DNA of 64,000 nucleotides from Bacteroidales bacterium. GTDB taxonomy: Bacteria; Bacteroidota; Bacteroidia; Bacteroidales; WCHB1-69. The stretch covers positions 1 through 64,000 of the forward strand of contig JAFZWE010000001.1 of assembly GCA_017617445.1 (NCBI GenBank), given 5' to 3'. Shown here in pieces: positions 25,701-36,019 of this stretch (positions within the stretch are counted from its first letter, which is position 1; each line of letters opens with the position of its first letter). Made by a program: the position numbers and the translations under genes. The notes under the pieces were generated by a model that worked only from the letters and a program-made list of their open reading frames with translations, was not told the origin of the DNA and made no database searches.

Positions 25701-26497
25701 TGAAAAGAATTTTTATTTTTATTTTACTATTAGCACCCGTATTATTGCTGAAGTCACAGGAACAGAAATCGCTTTTCCCCAACGGTTGGCATATTGGTTT
25801 GAGGGGGGAAGCCAATTTGACCCAGAGAGTCAGTGTCATTCCAACGGAAAGTAATTCAAGTACCGTTCTGCATCTGCCTCCGAAATCATATCCCATGATT
25901 GGAGGAAAGGGAGGGGTGGAGATCTCCTACCATTTTGCCGACTATTTCGGAGTTGCCTTGGGAATTGATTTTGGAACAATAGGCCAAGTAGGGATGATGT
26001 TGCGTACGGAGGCCAATTACTATGGCCCCAAAGTGAGTGAACGTTTTTATGGATTTCAAATACCAATAAAAATGGAATTCCATTTTCCCATAAAAAACAA
26101 TTTTTTCTTTATGGGTGCAGTGGGCATTAATCTCATGGATGTGGGCAAATCTGTGCTAAATTCTTTCGGCAGAGACGACCAAATGTTATCACGCGGCACA
26201 GTCTTTCATGGATTTGGATGTGAACTTGAACTATCCAAGGAGGTCATGAAGGTAGATGTGGACATGCAACTTCATTTGGGTTTCTATTATCGTTTGCCCT
26301 ATAATGATTTGCTGAGATGCAGTCTCGTCGGCAATTTAGCGTTCAAAGATAAATTCCAAGGATATTACAATTATATTAATGACAACTATTATGAGGGTGC
26401 CTTGGGCTATCGTCATAATTATGTAGGTTTGGAAATGGCTTATATACATTGTTTCAAAACCAAGAAGCAACGTCAAAATGCCAAGGAACAAAAGTAA
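25700..26497 (+). CDS. Outer-membrane beta-barrel protein
   Basis: The 265-residue protein has a signal peptide to about residue 20 (LLLKSQ). It then shows alternating amphipathic beta strands rich in Gly and aromatic residues (GGKGGVEISYHFADYFGVA, FHGFGCELEL, YVGLEMAYIHCF), typical of an outer-membrane barrel of the PorT/OMP_b-brl kind. A short Lys/Gln-rich tail follows the last strand. The start overlaps the stop of the upstream AT-rich gene by one base, and base composition is similar, so the pair probably arrived together. Ligand unknown. Confidence 0.7.
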   Translation: MKRIFIFILLLAPVLLLKSQEQKSLFPNGWHIGLRGEANLTQRVSVIPTESNSSTVLHLPPKSYPMIGGKGGVEISYHFADYFGVALGIDFGTIGQVGMMLRTEANYYGPKVSERFYGFQIPIKMEFHFPIKNNFFFMGAVGINLMDVGKSVLNSFGRDDQMLSRGTVFHGFGCELELSKEVMKVDVDMQLHLGFYYRLPYNDLLRCSLVGNLAFKDKFQGYYNYINDNYYEGALGYRHNYVGLEMAYIHCFKTKKQRQNAKEQK

Positions 26498-26536
26498 GAG
26501 CATCAAAATTTCAGTTTTGTAAAATATTTGATGCTC
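26498..26536. terminator. Hairpin between convergent genes
   Basis: Ten-base arms GAGCATCAAA and TTTGATGCTC with a 19-base loop, placed directly after the barrel gene stop and 11 bases from the hutU stop. Confidence 0.75.
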
Positions 26537-26546
26537 TCCCCCTCTT

Positions 26547-28544
<1,998 letters not shown>

Positions 28545-28579
28545 ATATACAATATTTTAATTTTGTCACAAAAGGGGTG

Positions 28580-28587
28580 CAAATATA
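28580..28587 (-). promoter_or_regulatory. -7 promoter box (minus) TATATTTG
   Basis: Minus-strand TAnnTTTG followed by CACCCC, 36 bases before the hutU ATG. Confidence 0.65.
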
Positions 28588-28599
28588 CAATTTTTGTAA

Positions 28600-28618
28600 A
28601 GATGCGCAGCCTGCATCT
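28600..28618. terminator. Weak hairpin after glycosyltransferase operon
   Basis: Arms AGATGC and GCATCT with a 7-base loop, 15 bases after the stop at 28633. The T tract is poor, so termination is uncertain. Confidence 0.4.
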
Positions 28619-28632
28619 CAAAAACAGCACTG

Positions 28633-30912
28633 TCATTTCACGAGACGGTTGTCCAGCAGGCGTATCGTTCCGTCCCCGTTCACGACGTGGACCTCCTCCT
28701 GGCGGAGCAACAGGTTATCCACACTGACGGGGCAATCCTTTCCACGGAGCCGGTTCCAGACGGACACCACGATATGATCGGAGGAGTTGACATCTAACAT
28801 ATTGAAACTCACCCGTGCCCAACCATTGAACACTTCGGAAACACCTCCATCAACGCAGGCGATTTCTTTCCCGTCGGGGGCGAGGCGCACCGCACGGAAC
28901 TTGTAATACCCTGAACGGGCGTCCAGATAATCACTGAGGAGGAACGATATTTCCACGGTACCAGAGAGGTTCGGGCAGCCATCGTAAACCGTTTCCCAAG
29001 AGGTGACACAATGTTCGGCAGCACCATTTCCTACAAATTTCATTGCGGCGGGCTTTTCATCCAACGTACGGAGCACAAAGCGGGAGGCGGAATCACTGCA
29101 AAAAACGTTTGGAGAAACTTCAAAACGGGAGCAAGAATCAGCAAAGCAGGAGATTTCCTTCTGAAAATCAACCTCATACTGGTGAAAAGCCGCGATCTCC
29201 ATTTTGTAAAACTCTATCCCATTCGCCGTGAAAAGCGGAGTGGCATAATGCAACAGTTTGCTCTCTTCATCGTGAATCCAAGCCCCAGCGGGAGCGGTCA
29301 GTAGTATCGGACGCCGGTCGGGAAGATCAGAAAGCACTGCAAACGGCAGGTATGGTGACCTTGCCAACGCCAGATTATTGTAAATCTGTGAGATGACAGA
29401 ACGACTGGCATGAATGGAATGCATGGGAAGACCCGTCTTGGCAGAAACATAAAACGCCCTGCAGAAATCTTCATTGCTCATCGACAGGTTCAAATGTTCT
29501 GAACCGACGCTGAAGTACGACAGGGGCAGCACCGACTGGTAATCCGCCGTATTAATTTTATCAACCCACTGGTTTTCAGGTAATTTATTATCAATATCTG
29601 AAAAAATCAAACTGGGATTGACATTTACTTTCCGAAACTTGTACTGAACACCAAGGGCCACCACATCCGCCATCAAAGCTCCCACGACGAGCACAGAAAC
29701 GGTGATTTTCAAAGGGAAGCGAAGGGAGCGTATCTGATTGGCAGCGGTGTAAACAGCCACGATATTCATCATAAAGAAAAAGAACCATCCGAAGCGCCCG
29801 AGTGCCCGGAACTGGCCCAAGGGTCCCAGATGGGCGAGGAAGCGCAGCGGAAACCACAGCAACGGAATCCCGTATGAGAACAACAGGACCAACACCGAAG
29901 TCCAGAACATCAGATTGAGAAACTCGTTGTCAGTAACACGCAGCAACTCCCGCCATTCGCGGCGACATATCTTCGCCACGGTCTTCACCAAGCCCACCAC
30001 AAACACTGCCATCGCCAGCAATCCGATCCAAACCAGTCCTTCCCACCTGACAAGTTTGGGAAGTCCGAAGCGACCATTCGGGAAAAAAGTTCCCAGCAGA
30101 CTTCCATTGAAATCATAAAACCCTATCGGAAGCAAAGCCCGCACACCATCAGTGCTCGCCGCTTTCAACATACAGACAAACAGCAGCACGGGCACCCCCA
30201 TCTGAAGCAGGCAATGGCAGACCGACTTCCACACAGGCTCTTCCCCTCTTCTTCCTGAAAGAAAAAAGAATAACCACACCATTGCCCACATTGCCCCAAT
30301 GAACACAATATAATAGGGATGGGCCAACATCGCGAAAAAAGAGAGGAGGGCAATCCATACACTGTAACTGACGCGGCGGGTGGTCCACCAGCGGAGAAAC
30401 AGATAGACGGCACACGGCACGATGAAAAGATAAGCCAGTGTGAGATGGGCACTCACCCGCCCCATCTGCGGAGAGAAAAATGTGATGAGCGCTGCCGCCA
30501 CCACCGCCAACCATTCCGCCACTTTCAGCTCATGGAAAATCAAATACAGGAAAAGAGGACATGCAAGGATGGCGATGATGAGTATCAGGTTCATCAACAG
30601 TAAAGTGTAGCGGGAATAGTCGCCCCACCCCGCCCGACGAATCCATTGCAGCGGCGCCGACACAAAAGTCTGGCACCCCGTATAGGAGACCTCCTCCCCG
30701 TAAGGGTAGTTCATGCTGCCACTGTGCAACACTGTACTATCGTACTTTGCGTTCCAGTAAGTGTTGAAGATGTCTTTCTGGACATCGTCACTTTTCCCGA
30801 ACATATTGGTTTTCAAATGGAGGAACGGCGTGGTCCCAAAAAGGAGAAGGAGGACAACCACCGACAGCGTCAATGTCAGCAGTAGCCCAACAATCTTGCC
30901 GCGCTCTTTCAT
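28633..30912 (-). CDS. Polytopic membrane protein, GtrC/YfhO-like sugar transfer partner
   Basis: The 759-residue protein has about eleven hydrophobic segments in the first ~480 residues. An extracytoplasmic region of roughly 270 residues without membrane segments follows. It includes an early acidic motif after the first helix (KSDDVQKDIFNTYWN), as in GT-C type polyprenyl-sugar glycosyltransferases. Its start overlaps the stop of a GtrB-like glycosyltransferase by four bases, so the two act together. In GtrABC-type systems, GtrB loads a sugar on undecaprenyl phosphate and the GT-C partner transfers it outside the membrane. A GtrA flippase gene is missing here. Specific sugar unknown. Confidence 0.65.
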   Translation of the reverse strand: MKERGKIVGLLLTLTLSVVVLLLLFGTTPFLHLKTNMFGKSDDVQKDIFNTYWNAKYDSTVLHSGSMNYPYGEEVSYTGCQTFVSAPLQWIRRAGWGDYSRYTLLLMNLILIIAILACPLFLYLIFHELKVAEWLAVVAAALITFFSPQMGRVSAHLTLAYLFIVPCAVYLFLRWWTTRRVSYSVWIALLSFFAMLAHPYYIVFIGAMWAMVWLFFFLSGRRGEEPVWKSVCHCLLQMGVPVLLFVCMLKAASTDGVRALLPIGFYDFNGSLLGTFFPNGRFGLPKLVRWEGLVWIGLLAMAVFVVGLVKTVAKICRREWRELLRVTDNEFLNLMFWTSVLVLLFSYGIPLLWFPLRFLAHLGPLGQFRALGRFGWFFFFMMNIVAVYTAANQIRSLRFPLKITVSVLVVGALMADVVALGVQYKFRKVNVNPSLIFSDIDNKLPENQWVDKINTADYQSVLPLSYFSVGSEHLNLSMSNEDFCRAFYVSAKTGLPMHSIHASRSVISQIYNNLALARSPYLPFAVLSDLPDRRPILLTAPAGAWIHDEESKLLHYATPLFTANGIEFYKMEIAAFHQYEVDFQKEISCFADSCSRFEVSPNVFCSDSASRFVLRTLDEKPAAMKFVGNGAAEHCVTSWETVYDGCPNLSGTVEISFLLSDYLDARSGYYKFRAVRLAPDGKEIACVDGGVSEVFNGWARVSFNMLDVNSSDHIVVSVWNRLRGKDCPVSVDNLLLRQEEVHVVNGDGTIRLLDNRLVK

Positions 30913-31841
30913 TCCACCACCTCCTTCACTATATAGATGGGGCGGCCTTTCACCTCATCAAAGATATAGCCGATGTACTGTCCGATAATTCCGATGACGA
31001 ACATCTGGATACTGGCGAACGCGCTCAGGAAAACGACCAGTGTGGTGTAGCCGGAAACGGGGGTGTTGAGGAACCACATCACCAAGGAATAGACAATAAG
31101 CACCAAGCTGATGATGCCGAAAACGATGCCGGTAAGGATGCCGAGGCGTAGCGGGGCTTTGGAAAAAGAGGAAATGGCGGAAAAAGAGAGTTTCAGCAGT
31201 TTGAAGAAGGAGTACTTGCTGTGGCCGGCGGCACGTTCCTGTGCCTTGTATTCAAGGGTGGTCTTGGGGAAACCCACCAGCTGGACGATGCCCCGCAGGA
31301 ATCGGGTGCGTTCCCGGAAGTCGGTTTTCAGAACCGCCGCCACACGCTTAGACACCAAGAAGAAATCGGAGGCATTTTCGGCCAGCTTCACATCGGAAAT
31401 CAGATTGATGAAGCGGTAAAACAACCGCGAGTTGTTTTTTTGGAGTGAGTTGGCGTCAACACGGTCGGTACGCACCATGTTGACCACGTCAAAGCCATCG
31501 CGCCAGCGGGCCACCATGTCAGGGATTGCCGCCGGCGGGTGTTGCAAGTCGCTGTCAAGGCAGACCACGGCATCACCACGGCTGTAGTCAATGCCGGCCA
31601 GCATCGCCGCTTCATGTCCGAAGTTTTTCGAGAACGTGACCACCCTCACATGGGCGTCACTTTCCGCCATCGAACGCAAAAGGTCACTTGTCCCGTCGGT
31701 GCTCCCATCATCCACAAAAATCAATTCGTAGGATTCGTGCATCTGCTGTAACACATGCGTCATCTCCTCGCAGGCGCGGCAGATCCCCTCCGCCTCATTG
31801 TACACAGAAACAACAACCGACAAAACAGGGTTCTCTTCCAT
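30909..31841 (-). CDS. GtrB-like family 2 glycosyltransferase (polyprenyl-phosphate sugar transferase)
   Basis: The 310-residue protein has a GT2 domain, about 5-230, with VVVSVYNEAEGI, VDDGSTDGT and the DxD region CLDSDLQHPP. Two C-terminal membrane helices, about 235-260 and 270-295, follow, and it ends FDEVKGRPIYIV. This layout is that of bactoprenol glucosyltransferases (GtrB, YkoT). It should transfer a sugar from a nucleotide donor to undecaprenyl phosphate on the cytoplasmic face. It is the first gene of a two-gene operon with the GtrC-like protein (ATGA overlap). Confidence 0.88.
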   Translation of the reverse strand: MEENPVLSVVVSVYNEAEGICRACEEMTHVLQQMHESYELIFVDDGSTDGTSDLLRSMAESDAHVRVVTFSKNFGHEAAMLAGIDYSRGDAVVCLDSDLQHPPAAIPDMVARWRDGFDVVNMVRTDRVDANSLQKNNSRLFYRFINLISDVKLAENASDFFLVSKRVAAVLKTDFRERTRFLRGIVQLVGFPKTTLEYKAQERAAGHSKYSFFKLLKLSFSAISSFSKAPLRLGILTGIVFGIISLVLIVYSLVMWFLNTPVSGYTTLVVFLSAFASIQMFVIGIIGQYIGYIFDEVKGRPIYIVKEVVE

Positions 31842-31884
31842 AAACTTTCGTTTTTATTGCTTGTTGAAAATAATTACAAGGCTG

Positions 31885-31892
31885 CAAAAATA
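31885..31892 (-). promoter_or_regulatory. -7 promoter box (minus) TATTTTTG
   Basis: Minus-strand TAnnTTTG followed by CAGCC, 44 bases before the glycosyltransferase ATG. It overlaps the region just before the stop of the transporter gene at 31900. Confidence 0.65.
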
Positions 31893-31899
31893 AAAAAAA

Positions 31900-32475
31900 C
31901 TACAGATATAAAATCAGTCCCACGATACCAGAAATCAGAAGAAGCAGAATGGGGCTTTTTTTGAAGTGATAGGCACCAACGAAAATTCCTGCAAAGATGA
32001 GGACGGAGGCGACCAGCTGGATGGGATTTTCCGACATGCTCCCGAACGTGTCCGGCGTAATCAAGAGGATGGCGGAAGCTGCAATCAAGCCGATCACAGT
32101 GGGACGAAGCACGGAGAGGATGCTTTTCACCAACGGATGCTCTTTGTGTTTTTGTAAAAATTTACAAGTCAGCAAGATGAAGAGCATGGGAAGAAGGAGA
32201 AGGGAGAAAGAAGCGATACCGGCACCCAGCACACCGAGCCACGGGTCATACCCCGCGTTCAACACTGCAGTATAACCGGAATAGGTGGCCACATTGATAC
32301 CGAGCGGGCCGGGAGTCATCTGGCTGATGGCGATGATGTCAGCAAACTCGTTGGCGGACAGCCAGCCGTTTTTCACCACCACCTCATTCTGAATCAGGGA
32401 AATCATGGCATATCCCCCACCGAAATTAAAAATCCCGATTTTGCAAAAAGTGTAAAAAAGCTTCCAGAAAATCAT
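31900..32475 (-). CDS. Chromate-transporter family half-protein (second)
   Basis: The 191-residue protein is a single CHR domain: KIGIFNFGGGYAMISLIQNEVV near the start, then MTPGPLGINVATYSGY, and five to six membrane segments. Short CHR proteins work as pairs encoded together, as here. The ATG at 32475 is chosen because it overlaps the stop of the first half by four bases (ATGA). Some family members export chromate; for gut Bacteroidota the real substrate is unknown. Confidence 0.85.
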   Translation of the reverse strand: MIFWKLFYTFCKIGIFNFGGGYAMISLIQNEVVVKNGWLSANEFADIIAISQMTPGPLGINVATYSGYTAVLNAGYDPWLGVLGAGIASFSLLLLPMLFILLTCKFLQKHKEHPLVKSILSVLRPTVIGLIAASAILLITPDTFGSMSENPIQLVASVLIFAGIFVGAYHFKKSPILLLLISGIVGLILYL

Positions 32476-33023
32476 TCTCTTCCCTCCTTTCTCTGGCGCC
32501 ATTTGCCATAAACCCATCCGCCGACAATGGCGGCACACACCACCCAGACAGGTGACACTCCCAGCAGCCAGATCAGCAAGGCGGCCAGGACGGGTATCCA
32601 GAGGTTGCGCCAGGTCAGGCCTGCGCTTTTCGCCAGCGTGAACACCGGTGCAGCAATCAGGGCCACCACCGCCGGACGCACCCCCATGAAAATACTCTCA
32701 ACGATATGATTCCCTGACATTTTTCTGAAAAAAACGGCAATCAGCAGTATCAAGGTGATAGGCATGAGAATATTTCCGAGCACAGCCACCACCGCGCCCA
32801 AAGTTCCCCGCAACCGATAGCCGACCTGCGTGGCCATGTTGGCGGCAAAAATGCCGGGCAATGCCTGGGAAAGTGCCATCACATCCAAAAAATCATCGCG
32901 TTCCAACCAATGATGTCGGTCCACAATTTCCCTTTCCATCAGTGGAATCATCGCATAGCCTCCCCCTATCGTGAAAGTTCCGATTTTAAAAAATGACCAG
33001 AAAAGTGACAACAACTCTCTCAT
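32472..33023 (-). CDS. Chromate-transporter family half-protein (first)
   Basis: The 183-residue protein is the partner CHR domain: FFKIGTFTIGGGYAMIPLMEREIV, then ALPGIFAANMATQVGY, with five to six membrane segments and a basic C-terminal tail. The ATG at 33023 (MRELLSLF) is preferred because the upstream in-frame starts extend into or past the promoter box at 33039. It is the first gene of the two-gene unit. Paired short CHR proteins probably insert in opposite orientations and form a heterodimer. Confidence 0.85.
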   Translation of the reverse strand: MRELLSLFWSFFKIGTFTIGGGYAMIPLMEREIVDRHHWLERDDFLDVMALSQALPGIFAANMATQVGYRLRGTLGAVVAVLGNILMPITLILLIAVFFRKMSGNHIVESIFMGVRPAVVALIAAPVFTLAKSAGLTWRNLWIPVLAALLIWLLGVSPVWVVCAAIVGGWVYGKWRQRKEGRE

Positions 33024-33038
33024 GATTATTTTCGGGGG

Positions 33039-33046
33039 CAAAAGTA
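33039..33046 (-). promoter_or_regulatory. -7 promoter box (minus) TACTTTTG
   Basis: Minus-strand TAnnTTTG followed by CCCCC, 16 bases before the transporter ATG. Confidence 0.65.
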
Positions 33047-33135
33047 ATCTAAATTTGCTTATCCCTTTCATGACAAAATCACATTCCTTTAAAGAATCTG
33101 TACACATCCAACCATGATAATTGTTTTGAATTTTG

Positions 33136-33143
33136 TACTTTTG
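33136..33143 (+). promoter_or_regulatory. -7 promoter box TACTTTTG
   Basis: TAnnTTTG followed by CCACCGG, 77 bases before the WG-repeat gene. Confidence 0.65.
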
Positions 33144-33219
33144 CCACCGGATTCATTTTCCATTTTTCAATTTTAAAAAATTGATTTACAATAATATTCC
33201 AATCCATATCCCCTAACAA

Positions 33220-34950
33220 ATGGAACCGCAGAAACTTGATTCCCCCCAACAGGCCGTTACCAAAAAAAGAAAAAGCATCCTCATCCTTCTGAGCGTTGTG
33301 ACCATTCTTCTCGCAGCAGCGGGAGGTTTTTACTGGCATTACAAATCCCGCACCGATGCCCCCCCTGTTGCAAGTGAAAAGCCGATGGGCGCCGACTTGG
33401 ATACCAGCAGGATTCCCGTTCTCACAGAAGAGGGCTGGGGTTTTGCGGATCAGGAAGGCAACCTGCTCATTGCCCCGCAGTTTTCCGATGCCGACTTTTT
33501 TCACAACGGTTTAGCCCGGGTGCAGACCCAGGACATGAAAACCGGCTATATCAACACCTCTGGAGAGATGGTCATTGAAGCGCGTTACACACAGGGCACA
33601 CACTTTGCATTTGGCCGTGCCTTTGTAGTGGAGGAGGGGGGCTGTCCTGTCTGCATCAACACCCAAGGCGAGAAGGTGTTTGAGCTTCCCGAAGCAGAGG
33701 AAGCTTACCAATTTGCAGAGGGTTTAGCCCGATTTGCCATCTTGGACACGTTGAAAGAGAGCCCTCATGGGGCAAGCCGTGTCATGCACTACGGGTATGT
33801 GGACCTCCACGGGAAGCAGGCCATCTCCCCTGCCTTCTCCGATGCCGGGGATTTCAGGAATGGACGGGGCCGAGTGAAAAACAGCCAAGGACTGTACGGA
33901 TTCATTGACCTCCATGGCAAAATGGTCATTCCCTGCGAATACACGGAAGCGTCCGATTTCAGTGAAAACTGCGCCACAGTGACCATCGGCGGGGACAACC
34001 CCCATACGGCCGTCATTGACCTTGAGGGGAACATCCTCCATGAAGGCACATTTGAAAAAGTCATGCCCTACCACGAAGGGATGGCAGCGGTACAACTGCC
34101 CAACAAGCAGTGGGGGTATGCTGACAAAAACGGACAAACCGTCATAAAACCCCAGAATCTTGTGAGTGCCGGAGAATTTCACAACGGCATTGCCGTGATA
34201 AAACGAAACCGGAGCTGGGAAACCATGACCTCCGCCGGAGAAATTTTTCCCTTGAAACAGGTGAACAAGGTCAGTGAGTTCTTCAACCATATTGCCATCG
34301 CCCACACCGACACCCTTTGCGGTTTCATCAATGCCGCCGGAGAATGGGTGGTCAACGGTAAGTTTCTCCAGGCCAAATCCCCCGCTGGGCAGGAGTGCAG
34401 CCGGGTGGAAAACGAATTTTACGACGCTTCCGAATTTCTGGCTGAATTTTCCGAACATCTCACCGCCACCTCTTTGGAAGGGATGGAATATCCCCTGTTA
34501 TTCAGCTCTTTGAGCAATTGCACATTCATCAATGAGATGAAAATCCATGGACGATTGGCGTATGCCTCGCTGAATACACCCTTTGCGGAAAATATCACAC
34601 TGAAATACTTCACCTGCAACTTTCCCTCCTCCATCCAGAATTATTCAGACGGACAATACACCACCAACCACGGGCTGCCGGCGGAAAGTGTGGAATGGAG
34701 CTTTGCCCTCACCCACCTCGCCCAAATCCGCATCACAAGCATCGCCATGGCCCTCATCCGACAGATAGAAAAAAACTTCAACATTGAAATGAGCCGTGAC
34801 ATGAACTACAACGGCACCTGCTACACCGGCTACCGCGGGGATTGGGAAATCACCATCAAAACCACCTACGAGGGCATCCTGGTCACCGTCTTCTTTGGCG
34901 AACAACCATTGGCCATTGAAGAACCCATGGAATATTTTGACGTTGCTTAA
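33220..34950 (+). CDS. WG-repeat membrane-anchored protein
   Basis: The 576-residue protein has a basic N-terminus, one membrane helix (about 19-42) and about seven WG/KWG repeats between residues 65 and 390. Examples are EEGWGFADQEGNLLIAPQF, YGFIDLHGKMVIPCEY and WGYADKNGQTVIKPQ. The last ~180 residues form a different, unrecognised domain. WG repeats are surface or periplasmic beta modules of unknown function. It is 11 bases before the exonuclease gene, and the three genes from 33220 to 35942 probably share one transcript. Confidence 0.85.
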   Translation: MEPQKLDSPQQAVTKKRKSILILLSVVTILLAAAGGFYWHYKSRTDAPPVASEKPMGADLDTSRIPVLTEEGWGFADQEGNLLIAPQFSDADFFHNGLARVQTQDMKTGYINTSGEMVIEARYTQGTHFAFGRAFVVEEGGCPVCINTQGEKVFELPEAEEAYQFAEGLARFAILDTLKESPHGASRVMHYGYVDLHGKQAISPAFSDAGDFRNGRGRVKNSQGLYGFIDLHGKMVIPCEYTEASDFSENCATVTIGGDNPHTAVIDLEGNILHEGTFEKVMPYHEGMAAVQLPNKQWGYADKNGQTVIKPQNLVSAGEFHNGIAVIKRNRSWETMTSAGEIFPLKQVNKVSEFFNHIAIAHTDTLCGFINAAGEWVVNGKFLQAKSPAGQECSRVENEFYDASEFLAEFSEHLTATSLEGMEYPLLFSSLSNCTFINEMKIHGRLAYASLNTPFAENITLKYFTCNFPSSIQNYSDGQYTTNHGLPAESVEWSFALTHLAQIRITSIAMALIRQIEKNFNIEMSRDMNYNGTCYTGYRGDWEITIKTTYEGILVTVFFGEQPLAIEEPMEYFDVA

Positions 34951-34961
34951 ACACATCCGAA

Positions 34962-35462
34962 ATGAAAGACTTTGCCGCTATCGATTTTGAAACCGCCAAC
35001 AAGGAGTTCTCCAGTATCTGTGCTGTGGGCCTGGTCATTGTGCGGGGCGGAAAAATTGTGGATCACTTTTACAGCCTGGTCAAACCCTACCCCAATTACT
35101 ATCCATGGTTTTACACACGCGTCCACGGAATCAAAAAGAAAGATACGGAAAACGCTCCCCTGTTCCCGGAAGTCTGGAAACAGGTCATCCCCAAAATTGT
35201 AGGACTTCCTCTTGTGGCCCACAACAAATCTTTTGATGAAACCTGCCTGAAAACAGCCTACAAACACTACCACATGAAATACCCCAACTACCCTTTCTAC
35301 TGCACGCTGCAAAAATCAATGAAGGATCTTCCCTCTCCGGATATGATTGAAAACCATCGGCTTCCGACGGTGGCATCCTACTGCGGCTACGAACTGAAAG
35401 ACCACCATAACGCCCTGGCCGATGCCGAGGCGTGTGCCTATATTGCCATGAAACTTTTATGA
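34962..35462 (+). CDS. DEDDh 3'-5' exonuclease (DnaQ-like)
   Basis: The 166-residue protein is a compact exonuclease of the DNA polymerase III epsilon/RNase T type. The DEDDh residues are seen: Asp and Glu in AIDFETAN, Asp in HNKSFDETCL, and His and Asp in DHHNALADAEAC. It should remove 3' nucleotides from DNA or RNA. Stand-alone DnaQ-like exonucleases with this YSLVKPYPNYY-VHGI pattern are common in Bacteroidota. Its place between two envelope genes gives no further clue. Confidence 0.9.
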   Translation: MKDFAAIDFETANKEFSSICAVGLVIVRGGKIVDHFYSLVKPYPNYYPWFYTRVHGIKKKDTENAPLFPEVWKQVIPKIVGLPLVAHNKSFDETCLKTAYKHYHMKYPNYPFYCTLQKSMKDLPSPDMIENHRLPTVASYCGYELKDHHNALADAEACAYIAMKLL

Positions 35463-35480
35463 ACCATCATTCCAAATCAA

Positions 35481-35942
35481 ATGAAAAGAATCACTTTAAT
35501 TGTCAGTCTGTTATTATCGTCCATCGGTTTTTTGTCCGCCCAAAATGAAAACGGCGGTGTGCGCATCAGCTTCGGCAGTGATATGGAAAATGTGGAGCCT
35601 CGCACCCTCTCCGGCGACGATCCCTCTGTTCCAGCCAAACCCAAACGGCAGTTCTTCACCAACAGCATCACGCTGAATAAAATCCTGTCGGATTGCGACG
35701 ACTATGAAACATTGAAGAAAACGTTAGACCAACTTCAAGAATCTTCCATCGTTACAGTCACTATGAACGCCAATGGCACAGACTGTTTCACCATTGTTTA
35801 TAACTCTTCCGAAAAAAAGGTGGTGGCGGTTTTGGACAAAGGCAAAGGAAAAAGAATGAATCTTCTTAACAATCAATTTGAAACAGAGGATGCCTATCAG
35901 GGAGAATCTTATGAGAAAATCTATTTTTCCATAGAGGAATAA
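35481..35942 (+). CDS. Small secreted protein of unknown function
   Basis: The 153-residue protein has a signal peptide to about residue 21 (FLSAQ). A mature region of ~130 residues has no enzyme motif. The central part (DCDDYETLKKTLDQLQ) suggests a helix followed by beta strands. It lies 18 bases after the exonuclease gene. Not recognised beyond this. Confidence 0.7.
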   Translation: MKRITLIVSLLLSSIGFLSAQNENGGVRISFGSDMENVEPRTLSGDDPSVPAKPKRQFFTNSITLNKILSDCDDYETLKKTLDQLQESSIVTVTMNANGTDCFTIVYNSSEKKVVAVLDKGKGKRMNLLNNQFETEDAYQGESYEKIYFSIEE

Positions 35943-35981
35943 AGTTTTCAACAATTATAGGTTTTCCCCTATCCGTGGCAG

Positions 35982-35989
35982 TAGTTTTG
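35982..35989 (+). promoter_or_regulatory. -7 promoter box TAGTTTTG
   Basis: TAnnTTTG followed by CGCCG, 31 bases before the yifB-like ATG. Confidence 0.65.
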
Positions 35990-36019
35990 CGCCGTTAACA
36001 TTAACAGAAAACTACAGCC

